This document shows positions 36,298 through 44,483 of a DNA stretch of 64,000 nucleotides, piece by piece (the stretch's first letter is position 1; the number at the start of each line of letters is the position of its first letter). A program made the position numbers and the translations under genes. Below the pieces are notes generated by a model, which saw only the letters and a program-made list of their open reading frames with translations, was not told where the DNA came from and ran no database searches. Origin of the DNA: Rhodopseudomonas_A palustris_F (GTDB taxonomy: Bacteria; Pseudomonadota; Alphaproteobacteria; Rhizobiales; Xanthobacteraceae); assembly GCF_000013745.1 (NCBI RefSeq), contig NC_007925.1, positions 4,278,001 to 4,342,000 of the forward strand, in the 5' to 3' direction.

Positions 36298-37209
36298 ATG
36301 AGGAGCTGCGATAGCATCATCTCCGAGGGGGCGGCGAAGCCGCAGCCCTACGCCATTACACCCTTGGAAGAGGCGCAGTTCCGCAGAGACGGATACTTGC
36401 TTCTGAGGTCGGCGGTACCGATGGCCGATGCGGCGTTTTTCCTTGGGGAGGTCGATCGGCTCGTTCGCGAGGCCAACAACATCGGTGCGGTTCTACGCGA
36501 GCCTTACTATCATGAGGGCTCGTATAAGCTCACCCGCATCCTGCGTTTGTCCACCGCATTCGATCAACTTGTCGACCACCCCGGATATTTTGGAAAACTG
36601 GTTTGTCTGATTGGCAGTCATATCCAACTTATGGGATCGGAAATATTCGTTCGAGGTGCGGCCCAAGGGACAATCACGGGGTTTCATACCGACTTGGGCG
36701 CCGGCCTGCAGAAAATCCTTCCCACTGACCAAAATGCGTTTCTTCAGATAAAGGCGCAGATTTTTCTGACCGATCTTTCCGTCCCCGATTGTAGCAACTT
36801 CGCGCTGATCCCGGGATCGCATCGCATGAGGGTAGCGGATTCGAACGAGCTTTGCATGATCAACGACGTCAACCGGCAGATCGGACCCGACGGATCGCTT
36901 CCCGCTCAAGCCATGCAGGTGCTGGCACGGCCCGGCGACGTCCTCCTCTTTCCGCATTCGCTATGGCATGCGGTCGCGCCAAATCGATCCGGACGGACAC
37001 GATACAGTATCACGCTGCGATATGGGCAAATGGCGCTGCGCCCGTTTGAGCGTTTCGATCCGATTCTAGCCGACCATGGGCGAAAGCTGACCCCTCGTCA
37101 GCGCCGCCTGCTGGGTGACCTCGGCGAGGAGGGCGCCAGCCCGTATCGGCCCCGTTTCCAAGACGAAATCATGTGCAGAGATGAACAGCACTCGAGCGGT
37201 TGCTACTAA
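36298..37209 (+). CDS. PhyH-family Fe(II)/2-oxoglutarate oxygenase
   Basis: A 303-residue phytanoyl-CoA dioxygenase-type enzyme. The iron triad is His130-x-Asp132 (GFHTDLG) and distal His224 (SLWHAVAP), with Arg233/Arg235 nine to eleven residues later to hold 2-oxoglutarate. The ATG at 36298 follows GGAAGGGG and lies 22 bp after ferritin-like gene A, so the two are probably co-transcribed. PhyH-type enzymes hydroxylate aliphatic carbons and are frequent tailoring enzymes in phosphonate pathways. The substrate is not known. Confidence 0.85.
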   Translation: MRSCDSIISEGAAKPQPYAITPLEEAQFRRDGYLLLRSAVPMADAAFFLGEVDRLVREANNIGAVLREPYYHEGSYKLTRILRLSTAFDQLVDHPGYFGKLVCLIGSHIQLMGSEIFVRGAAQGTITGFHTDLGAGLQKILPTDQNAFLQIKAQIFLTDLSVPDCSNFALIPGSHRMRVADSNELCMINDVNRQIGPDGSLPAQAMQVLARPGDVLLFPHSLWHAVAPNRSGRTRYSITLRYGQMALRPFERFDPILADHGRKLTPRQRRLLGDLGEEGASPYRPRFQDEIMCRDEQHSSGCY

Positions 37210-37260
37210 GGAGACCATTGATCTGTGACGGACAGGCGTCAGCTGCGTTTGCTGTTGCCG

Positions 37261-38403
37261 TTAGCCCGAGACCGGGTGAAAGGCTAGACCTGCCCGAGCG
37301 ACCTCCGAGAGCAGATGATCAATGTGTCTTGCGCCTTCAGTCCGATGTCCGTAGACGACCATTTCGGCCTCATGGACGGTGGTTGTGCCGTCGCACAACA
37401 AAACGAGGGCGAATTCACGCGGCAGCACGTCGAGCGCCTCGCCGAATTCGTTTAGACGCGCCACGGTCACGCGCCCATCGACGAGGAAGAAGTCCACATC
37501 GAATTGCAGATGCGGCAAAATAGGCTCCGGGCCCTGCCGCGTGGACTGTGGCCAGTCGTTCAATTCCGGCTTGGCAACGGAATCGTTCACCAAATTAAGC
37601 TCGGCCCATAAGAACACCGCGCGGGCGAACGCGACGATGCGAAGCGCATGCTCTAGCGACAGCTTCTCGTCGGGTTGTGCCGGTGCGCGGTGCAGATTCC
37701 AAACGAGTTCGCCCGCTGTCAAGCCAGTCGGTCGCATCGTCAGGGCGTTCTCCCAGTCGAAAGGCACCCGCTCAAGCATGCGGCTTCGCCATTTCGTTAG
37801 TGGATTGGTCATTTTATAGCCCGCGCAAAGAGCGTCCGCGGCGTGACCTAGCACCTCCTGGGCGGCGAATCCCAGCGAGCGATAGTCCCGGTTCTCTCGA
37901 TATCCGACCAAGTCGACCTGAATCGTTCGCGCCATCTGGCGGGCAACATGAAATTTCAGGCGGGCCAGGCTGATGCTTTGCGGTATCGGCATCGCGACGC
38001 GATCGCCATGCCCGCTGTAAAGCGGTACGCCATGAAGAACCCGGTGTAACAACGTGCGCTCGTCGAGCGTAAACTTAACGGCCTGCGTGACGTTCCACGG
38101 CGCTCGCGACCAGCTCTCAAAGCGAGAAAATAGATCCCCGTACTCGGTCGAACGGAGCGCTCTCAAATCGATCAGGCATTTCCCGACGACCAGAACCACG
38201 GAGTCGTGCGCCGGCATAGCGCCTTCGGCACGGGGAGTTATCAAAAACAGGTCCAGGTCGGATTTGCTGTTTCCAAGACCTTCGACAATCGAGCCCACAG
38301 CGAGCAACGTGTCACCCGCCTCCAGTCCAACGGTTTCGGCCACTTTTGCCACGACGGCTGCGACGTCAGCGCCTCTTAGGCGCAAAAACTCATCCATGTT
38401 CAT
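37261..38403 (-). CDS. Nucleotidyltransferase-domain protein with PqqD-like C-terminus
   Basis: A 380-residue protein. The N-terminal polymerase-beta-type domain has VGSIVEGLGNSKSDLDLFLI (Gly37-Ser38, Asp49 and Asp51 as metal-binding residues), so a nucleotidyl-transfer function is likely. The last 60 residues, with VLLCDGTTTVHEAE and a helix ending ARAGLAF, resemble a PqqD/RRE-type small winged-helix domain, the fold that binds leader peptides in RiPP pathways. That resemblance is by pattern only. It is convergent with the PhyH gene and lies 116 bp after ferritin-like gene B. Confidence 0.65.
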   Translation of the reverse strand: MNMDEFLRLRGADVAAVVAKVAETVGLEAGDTLLAVGSIVEGLGNSKSDLDLFLITPRAEGAMPAHDSVVLVVGKCLIDLRALRSTEYGDLFSRFESWSRAPWNVTQAVKFTLDERTLLHRVLHGVPLYSGHGDRVAMPIPQSISLARLKFHVARQMARTIQVDLVGYRENRDYRSLGFAAQEVLGHAADALCAGYKMTNPLTKWRSRMLERVPFDWENALTMRPTGLTAGELVWNLHRAPAQPDEKLSLEHALRIVAFARAVFLWAELNLVNDSVAKPELNDWPQSTRQGPEPILPHLQFDVDFFLVDGRVTVARLNEFGEALDVLPREFALVLLCDGTTTVHEAEMVVYGHRTEGARHIDHLLSEVARAGLAFHPVSG

Positions 38404-38519
38404 CGAAGCGGCATGACCATTTGCTGGATTTTAGGGGCGGAATCAAGCCGGCTATCATGACGATTCCGCGAAGCTCTGCACCTCTGCAAGAGGTGATGTC
38501 GTTTGGGTCGCGCCGGGGC

Positions 38520-39425
38520 TTATGCATCGGCGGGAGGTGCTGGCGCTGCCTTGGCCCGGCACGATGGTCGCTTGGCGCAGCAGGCGACGTTACAGTCAAA
38601 AATCTTCTCACCAAGCTCTTCCGTGGTGATAAGATTGAAGTCGCGAAAACGCTTGGAGAACAAGGCTGGAACTTCGTTGCGCGCGGCACTCTGCGCTTTG
38701 CGTTCGATCAACGCGGCCGTGTAGGCGACATGATAAAGTTCATCTCGCAGCAAGGATTGCTGAATCATTCGTGCCTGCGAACGATTCTCCGGAGAGCAAT
38801 GCTCGGCGAGTGCCTGGCGTTGCATGAGATGGTGAATTGCGGTTCGGATTTCGGCAATGTTCATTTGTAGAAAGTCATCGACGGATGGCGGCTTCGCGTA
38901 GGGGGACCCCGCAACGGCTACAAGCGCCTGATGCATAGCGTATCCGGGAGAAAGTGCGTTCAGTTCCTGCCGAAACGCCGGCGAGACTGTACCCGGAAAA
39001 GAGAGATCCAGTAACGCCAGATAGGCCAAGGCGTGACGCGATTCATCGACGGCGTGGCGCTTGAGAAGCTGTTGTTCTTCACGGTCGCTGGAGCAGGCGC
39101 CAAGGGACCAGAGGCGCTTGGCGCCGTCTCCTTCTCGTTCGGCATTCGTTATCAGGGAGATCGCCATCCATTGGGGATCTTTGGACGCAGCGTGATAAAT
39201 CTTCGCATATTCGTCCGTGTCGAACGGCGGCGGTTCTTCCAAAAGCGCCCCATTCAGAGCCGCCAAATACAAGGGGCACTCGGCGCTTGGACCGAGCCGA
39301 TCAAGCGCAGCACGTGCGACAGCCCCAACCTTCTCACCTGGCGGTACAGAATTCAGGCGAGCATATAAATCAGTGCTGACGTCAAAGTCGCTGCGGGGAT
39401 ATGCGAGGCTGGCGATCACACCCAC
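38520..39425 (-). CDS. Ferritin-like diiron protein B (putative oxygenase)
   Basis: A 301-residue helical protein with a full set of candidate diiron ligands: Glu98 in NAEREG, Glu128-x2-His131 in VDESRH, Glu192 in NIAEIR and Glu229-x2-His232 in RDELYH. This Glu, ExxH, Glu, ExxH order matches ferritin-like oxygenases such as AurF/CmlI and related N-oxygenases, although the extra AurF histidine is not at its usual place. The start is GTG 39425, 3 bp after the stop of the 83-aa gene. The C-terminal 20 residues are Cys/Lys/Ala/Pro-rich. No family name beyond ferritin-like can be given. Confidence 0.75.
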   Translation of the reverse strand: MGVIASLAYPRSDFDVSTDLYARLNSVPPGEKVGAVARAALDRLGPSAECPLYLAALNGALLEEPPPFDTDEYAKIYHAASKDPQWMAISLITNAEREGDGAKRLWSLGACSSDREEQQLLKRHAVDESRHALAYLALLDLSFPGTVSPAFRQELNALSPGYAMHQALVAVAGSPYAKPPSVDDFLQMNIAEIRTAIHHLMQRQALAEHCSPENRSQARMIQQSLLRDELYHVAYTAALIERKAQSAARNEVPALFSKRFRDFNLITTEELGEKIFDCNVACCAKRPSCRAKAAPAPPADA

Positions 39426-39428
39426 ACG

Positions 39429-39680
39429 CTAGTTCGCTGGGGCGCCGTCAGCCCGTTGCGAGATCGGATCGAACGGAGCGTTCACCGCCACGAAAGCCAT
39501 CTCCGCATTTGGAAACTTCTTCGCCATCTCATTGAGACTGGCTTGATCCAATTCCACCTTGCCGTTTACGATTCGCCCAATCACCTGAACCTTGCGGCCT
39601 TGTTGCTCAAGACCACCTACGGCCGTTCGCGTAGTTTCCGAAACCTGTACGCCGTGGACTGCGGTCATCTTTTCAACCAT
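39429..39680 (-). CDS. Small 83-aa protein with C-terminal NAPFDP motif
   Basis: A short gene with a strong ribosome site (GGAGG at 39687-39691, 6 bp before the ATG) placed 3 bp ahead of ferritin-like gene B. Residues 45-60 look like a short amphipathic helix (ASLNEMAKKFPNAE), followed by VAVNAPFDP at 64-72 and a Ser/Ala/Pro-rich tail. The C-terminal 20 residues reappear, diverged, at the N-terminus of ferritin-like protein A. Size, strong initiation, coupling to a redox enzyme and a conserved tail are what one expects of a ribosomal peptide precursor or a protein partner. Neither is proven. Confidence 0.65.
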   Translation of the reverse strand: MVEKMTAVHGVQVSETTRTAVGGLEQQGRKVQVIGRIVNGKVELDQASLNEMAKKFPNAEMAFVAVNAPFDPISQRADGAPAN

Positions 39681-39811
39681 CGTACACCTCCGAGTTTGGA
39701 CACCTTCCGCATGCTACAATAGGTAGAAACTATTCACAATGAAACGTCTAGTCAAGCCACTTCCTTCTTCACCGATACTTGCGCTGCGATACCGGAGATC
39801 GAAAGGGGACG

Positions 39812-41488
39812 CTACGGCGCAACTGTTGCACATGCTGCGGTTGTGAGCTGCCCCGCGCCGACGATAAAATCGCCGCATCGCCCACCGATTGTGATCGCCG
39901 GACAATTTGTGTTGCCCGACGTGACGGTCGGCATGATAGAGGCGTCCGCGACCCGCAGCGCGCCGACGCCATAGACCTGCAATCGCGGATTGACCACGGC
40001 CCCCGGATCGCTTTGCGGTCCCATCTTGCAGGTGCCGACGAAATGGAAATCCGGAACCGACGACTGATTCATATAGTCGATCAGTTGCGCGTCGGTGACT
40101 ACATTGGGCCCTGGAGAAAGTTCTGCTCCGAGCCAGCTGGAAGACGCCGCAAATTCGTTCGCCATCTGACGCGCCAACTTCAGTCCCTGCAGGGACAGAT
40201 TCACGTCACTCGGGTTGCACAGGAGCATCGGCTGAATCAGCGGCCGTGCCAACGGGTCTGATGAGGCCAGGCTCAGGGTGCCGCGACTCGCCGGGTGAAG
40301 TACGATGTTGCCGATTGCGAAGGAGTTCGGCGGAAATCCCGGATTTGCAGCCATGTAGAACGTCTGCGTCTGGTAGTCCGGCGGCGCGTTCGCATTGCCC
40401 GCAAACACGCCGTTGTCCATGACCGAGAAGTGATTCGGGTCGATTGTTTGCAACGCGCGCACCACGAACACGACGAGCTGATCCTGTAGATTCTGCCCGA
40501 CCCCGGACAACGGCACCAGGCAGTTGATGCCGAAATTGGCGAGCTGTTGCGGATCGCCGATGCCCGAAAGCATCAGGAGTTGCGGCGAACGTATCGTCCC
40601 CGCGCACAAGATGGCCTCGACGTTGACTCCGACATCAAAGAACGCGTCCACGATGAAGAGCTGAACACCGACAACGTTGTTGTTCCCGTCGAGCTGCAGC
40701 TTGGTTGCGATCGCTCCATTTGCGATCACGAGGCGAGGGTCATTGATGCCAGGCTGAATCATGGTGGAGAACGCGTCCTGGCGAAAACCGAAGATTGGCG
40801 GATCGGTCTGCAAGACATTCAACTGCGTATAGAACACGCCGTTCTGCACACCGCTGTTGTAGTCCGCATTGGTAGCGAAGCCCATATTAGCCATGGCGGT
40901 CATGAACGCGTTGGATACTGGGTTCTGCGACAGCGCATTGGTAATATTGATGGGCCCGGTCGTGCCGCGGTTTGGTCCGCCGCCAGCGTAATTCTCGGTG
41001 CGGGTGAACACCGGTAGCAAGCTGTTGTAGTCCCATCCGACGCAACCGTTGGCCGCCCAGCCGTCGTAATCCAACGGATTACCCCGCACCCACACCATGC
41101 CGTTGATCGAACTGCCGCCACCGTTGACGCAGCCGGCGTCGTAATCCATGGGCTGGCCGTCCATGCAGCCCTGTGGCTCCGATTTGTCGTTCCAGTCGTA
41201 GACCGTCCCGCGCAGCGACATCGCCCGGGTGAAATCTTGGATTTCCGGAACGTTGTTGCTGCCGCCGGCTTCAATCAACAGGATCGTATTGTTGATGTTG
41301 CTGGACAGCAGGCGATTGACCAGTGCGCACCCGGCCGCGCCCGCTCCGATCACGACATAATCGAAGCTCACCTTGCCGGTTTTGATCATGTCCAACACGG
41401 GGCTGGGCGCGGAATTCCGTTGGCGGAACAGCTCGGCGCTGGCGCTATCGAATGGAGGAAGTACACGGCCGACACGGTTGTAAAGCAC
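39812..41488 (-). CDS. GMC-family FAD oxidoreductase
   Basis: A 558-residue flavoprotein of the glucose-methanol-choline family. The FAD-binding motif VVIGAGAAGCALVNRLL (residues 45-61) and acidic end LLIEAGG lie about 43 residues in, after an unusual N-terminal extension. GMC signature 1 (NGGGSSINGMVWVRG) and signature 2 (GTIRSPQLLMLSGIG) are present, as is the catalytic His region FHFVGTCKMG with a C-terminal GNTNCPAITIG. It oxidises an alcohol. It is transcribed toward the small protein and ferritin-like gene B, 131 bp away, and starts 85 bp from IS3 copy 2. Confidence 0.9.
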   Translation of the reverse strand: MLYNRVGRVLPPFDSASAELFRQRNSAPSPVLDMIKTGKVSFDYVVIGAGAAGCALVNRLLSSNINNTILLIEAGGSNNVPEIQDFTRAMSLRGTVYDWNDKSEPQGCMDGQPMDYDAGCVNGGGSSINGMVWVRGNPLDYDGWAANGCVGWDYNSLLPVFTRTENYAGGGPNRGTTGPINITNALSQNPVSNAFMTAMANMGFATNADYNSGVQNGVFYTQLNVLQTDPPIFGFRQDAFSTMIQPGINDPRLVIANGAIATKLQLDGNNNVVGVQLFIVDAFFDVGVNVEAILCAGTIRSPQLLMLSGIGDPQQLANFGINCLVPLSGVGQNLQDQLVVFVVRALQTIDPNHFSVMDNGVFAGNANAPPDYQTQTFYMAANPGFPPNSFAIGNIVLHPASRGTLSLASSDPLARPLIQPMLLCNPSDVNLSLQGLKLARQMANEFAASSSWLGAELSPGPNVVTDAQLIDYMNQSSVPDFHFVGTCKMGPQSDPGAVVNPRLQVYGVGALRVADASIMPTVTSGNTNCPAITIGGRCGDFIVGAGQLTTAACATVAP

Positions 41489-41573
41489 AGCTCACCCCCG
41501 ATAATCATGTAGATTGCATATAAAGCAGAATACAACTATTATCATACCTCGAAATGCAAGGCAATGTAGCCAC

Positions 41574-42838
41574 TGACCTGCCCCTGCCGATTTCCTCCAG
41601 TTGAAGTTAGAGTCCGGCCTTCTGAAGGACGGACAGATGAAGCGAGCCAGGTTTACGGAAGAGCAGATTATCGGCGTTTTGCGGGAGCATGAGGCGGGGG
41701 CGAAGGCCGCCGATTTGGCACGCAAGCACGGCGTCTCGGAAGCGACGCTGTACAATTGGAAGGCCAAGTTCGGCGGCATGGATGTCTCGGAGGCGAAGCG
41801 GCTGCGGCAGCTCGAGGATGAGAATGCCAAGCTGAAGAAGCTGCTGGCCGAACAGATGCTGGATGCCGCGGCGTTGCGCGAGCTTCTGTCAAAAAATGGT
41901 AGGGCCCGCCGCCCGGCGCGACGCAGTCGCGCATCTGCAGGCCGAACTGGGCCTGTCAGAACGGCGGGCCAGCACCATCGTCAGCGCCGACCGCAAGATG
42001 ATCCGGTACCGGTCGTGCCGGGCGCCGGACATCGAACTGCGGGAGCAACTGCGAGAGCTCGCCAACGCTCGCCGGCGCTTTGGCTATCGTCGGCTGTTTG
42101 TGCTGCTGCGGCAACAAGGCGAGCCGTCCGGGCTGAACCGGATCTATCGGCTGTATCGCGAGGAGGCTCAGCGTGCGCAAGCGCCGGGCCCGCCGCCGCG
42201 CGGTCGGAACACGGGCGCCGATCCTGGTCGAGGCGCTGCCGAACGCCCGCTGGTCGCTGGATTTTGTCCATGACCAGTTTGCCAATGGCCGCCGCTACCG
42301 GATCCTGAACATCGTCGATGACGTGACTCGGGAATGCCTGGCGTCGATCCCCGACATCTCGATCCCCGGGCTGCGGGTGGCGCGCGAACTGACGGCATTG
42401 ATAGATCGCCGCGGCAAGCCCGGCCTGATCGTCTCGGACAACGGCACCGAATTCACCTGCAACGCGATGCTGACCTGGGCTGAGCAGCATGTCGTCGCCT
42501 GGCACTTCATCGCACCGGGAAAGCCGATGCAGAACGGCTTCTGTGAAAGCTTCAACGGCCGGATGCGTGACGAGTTGCTTAACGAAACCCTGTTCTTCGG
42601 CCTCGATCACGCCCGCGCCAGGATCGCGGCCTGGGTCGATGACTACAACCGCCAACGCCCGCATTCCTCGCTGGGCTACCTGACGCCTGCGGCCTATGCC
42701 GCCACCCTCACCGCAACGTGCGATCGGCTGCGCAACCCCGACCAGCTACGCCGATCGCACATTGCTCACCCCGCGCCGCAAGGCGTAACATCCGCCGAGA
42801 CTCTAAACGCAACTGGAGGAAAGTTCAGGGGCAGGTCA
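41574..42838 (+). mobile_element. IS3-family insertion sequence, copy 2 (1265 bp)
   Basis: Same length, orientation, terminal repeats and predicted proteins as copy 1, offset by 19,726 bp. Unlike copy 1, its flanks differ: CCAC before the left end and CTGC after the right end, so no target duplication is left. The right end cuts directly into an older IS3-type element. Confidence 0.92.
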
Positions 42839-42850
42839 CTGCGGGCATAG
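41637..42850 (+). pseudogene. IS3-family transposase OrfA/OrfB, frame-disrupted (copy 2)
   Basis: OrfA begins at 41637 and OrfB at 41896. The OrfB frame is broken near 42162-42171 at the same position as in copy 1. The DDE residues are intact in the third frame. The final frame runs out of the IS and stops at 42850. Sharing the same lesion means both copies descend from an already frame-disrupted element, or that the shift is part of normal expression. Confidence 0.7.
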
Positions 42851-43696
42851 GCGTCGATGACAAAGGCGACGTAGACGAATCCGGTCCAGGGTGCGACATA
42901 GGTGAATTCGGACAGCCTCACATGACATTGGGCCTGGGCGCCTTGAACTGGCGGTTGACGTGATCGAGCGGGCATGGCGCAGCCTTGTCGCTGACTGTGG
43001 TTTTGATGGGTTTGCCGCGGATCACCCCTTGCAAACCCATCTCCCGCATCAACCGCGACACCGTACAACGGGCGACATCCAAGCCTTCGCGCTTGAGCTG
43101 CCGCCAGACTTTGCGCACGCCATAGACGGCGAAGTTCTGGTCGAACACGCGTCGAACCTCGATCTTCAGCGCGGCATCCTGCCTGGAGCGCCCGACAGCC
43201 TGGCGGGATCGCGCCGCTTGGCGAAATGAGCGTGGTAGGTCGAAGGGGCGACCGACCGGCAAGACCTTGCAGATCGGCTCGACCCCATGCGCCTCACGAT
43301 GATCGTCAATGAAAGAGATCATGCCTTGGACCGGCGGTCGAGCTCCGCCGTCGCAAAATAAGCGCTTGCCTTGCGCAGGATCTCGTTGGCCTGCCGAAGC
43401 TCGCGGTTCTCCCGCTCCAGCGCCTTCAGCTTCTCGACCATTGGTCGGAACGCCGGCCCGCCGCCCGCTGGCGACTTCCGCCTTCTTGGCCCAGTCATGC
43501 AGCGTCTGCGAGGTGCACCCGATCTTGGCCGCGATCGATGTCACCGCCGCCCAGCGCGAGGGATGCTCGCTCGCATGAGCCAGAACCATCCGAACCGCAC
43601 GGGCCCCACCTCGGGTGAAAACTTGTTCGTCGTCGTGCTCGTCATGGCTCCATCCTCTCAGGAATTGGAGCCTCCGGCAAACCCGGGGCCGGTTCA
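42839..43696 (-). mobile_element. Truncated older IS3-family element
   Basis: The outer end at 43696 reads, on the minus strand, TGAACCGGCCCCGG, a typical IS3-type terminus. The first gene starts at 43645 (MTSTTTNKFSPEV) and is frameshifted soon after. Downstream pieces include SIAAKIGCTSQTLHDWAKKAE (OrfA), RRVFDQNFAVYGVRKVWRQ and FTYVAPWTGFVYVAFVIDAYAR (OrfB, first catalytic Asp region). The rest, including the other catalytic residues, is missing because the sequence is cut exactly at the right end of IS3 copy 2. Confidence 0.8.
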
Positions 43697-44480
43697 GTCC
43701 AAATTGAGCCGCAACATTCAGCAACTTGAGCAACGGATCGATTTGATCCTGTTCGAGCGCTCAAGCACCGGTGTTAAAGTCACCCGGGCGGATCGCGACT
43801 TCCTCCACACGGCCAAGTCAATTCTTGATCAGATGGATTTGCTCGTGAGAAGCGCACACAGCGCTAGCTGCGGTGAAGCCGGTCGACTGGTAATCGGCCT
43901 TTTCACCTCACTGTCTGCCGGCGACCTGCGCGCGACATTGCAATACTTTGTCAGCCATTATCCGCGGATCGAGATAGGGATAATCGAACGGTCGCGAATG
44001 CGGTTGTTGACAGCCCATCGCAATGGAGCAATCGACAGCGGGCGAAACACCGCCGCTTAACATGTTGACGATGCTGCTTTGGAACGAGCGAATTGTGATC
44101 GCCTTGCCCGAAGGGCATCGGCTAACAGCAAACGATGCGATCCATTCGACGGAGCTCCACGGCGAACATTTTTGATGACCCGGCACGATCCCGCACCCGC
44201 AATCCAAGACCTTCTTGCCACAAGTTCGGCTGCCCGGGACGACCGATTAAAAAAACGTGCAGTACGATGTGAGCCGCGGAACCATCAACTGCCTGGTCGG
44301 CGCCGGGTTTGGCATCAGCTTGGTGTCCGAGTCCTGTATTGGCGCAAATTATATCGGGTTGGTCTATCGCGTGGCCCATGACGATAGACGATACTGGCGA
44401 AATCCGCATCGGCTATTGCGCTCATTGGCGTGCCAACAACGACAACCCCGCTCTGGCGAGTTCCTGAAGCTGCTGGGTGA
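43697..44480 (+). pseudogene. LysR-type regulator remnant
   Basis: Immediately after the older IS end the plus strand reads as the second half of a LysR HTH (SKLSRNIQQLEQ, then LFERSSTGVKVTRA) and continues into the effector domain (RLVIGLFTSLSAGDLRATLQ). Later pieces in other frames include NERIVIALPEGHRL (about 44080-44125) and INCLVGAGFGISLVSES (about 44282-44332). The N-terminus was removed by the IS insertion and at least two frameshifts follow, so no functional regulator remains. It ends against the conjugation operon, which it may once have controlled. Confidence 0.75.
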
Positions 44481-44483
44481 CCG

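Noticed and set aside
21848..42838. Classical composite transposon made of the two IS3 copies
   Set aside because: The outer flanks do not share a target duplication, and copy 1 has its own complete duplication, so the copies inserted or moved independently.
42841..43229. Plus-strand frames to the right of IS3 copy 2 as new genes
   Set aside because: They are the antisense of the older IS3 transposase remnant.
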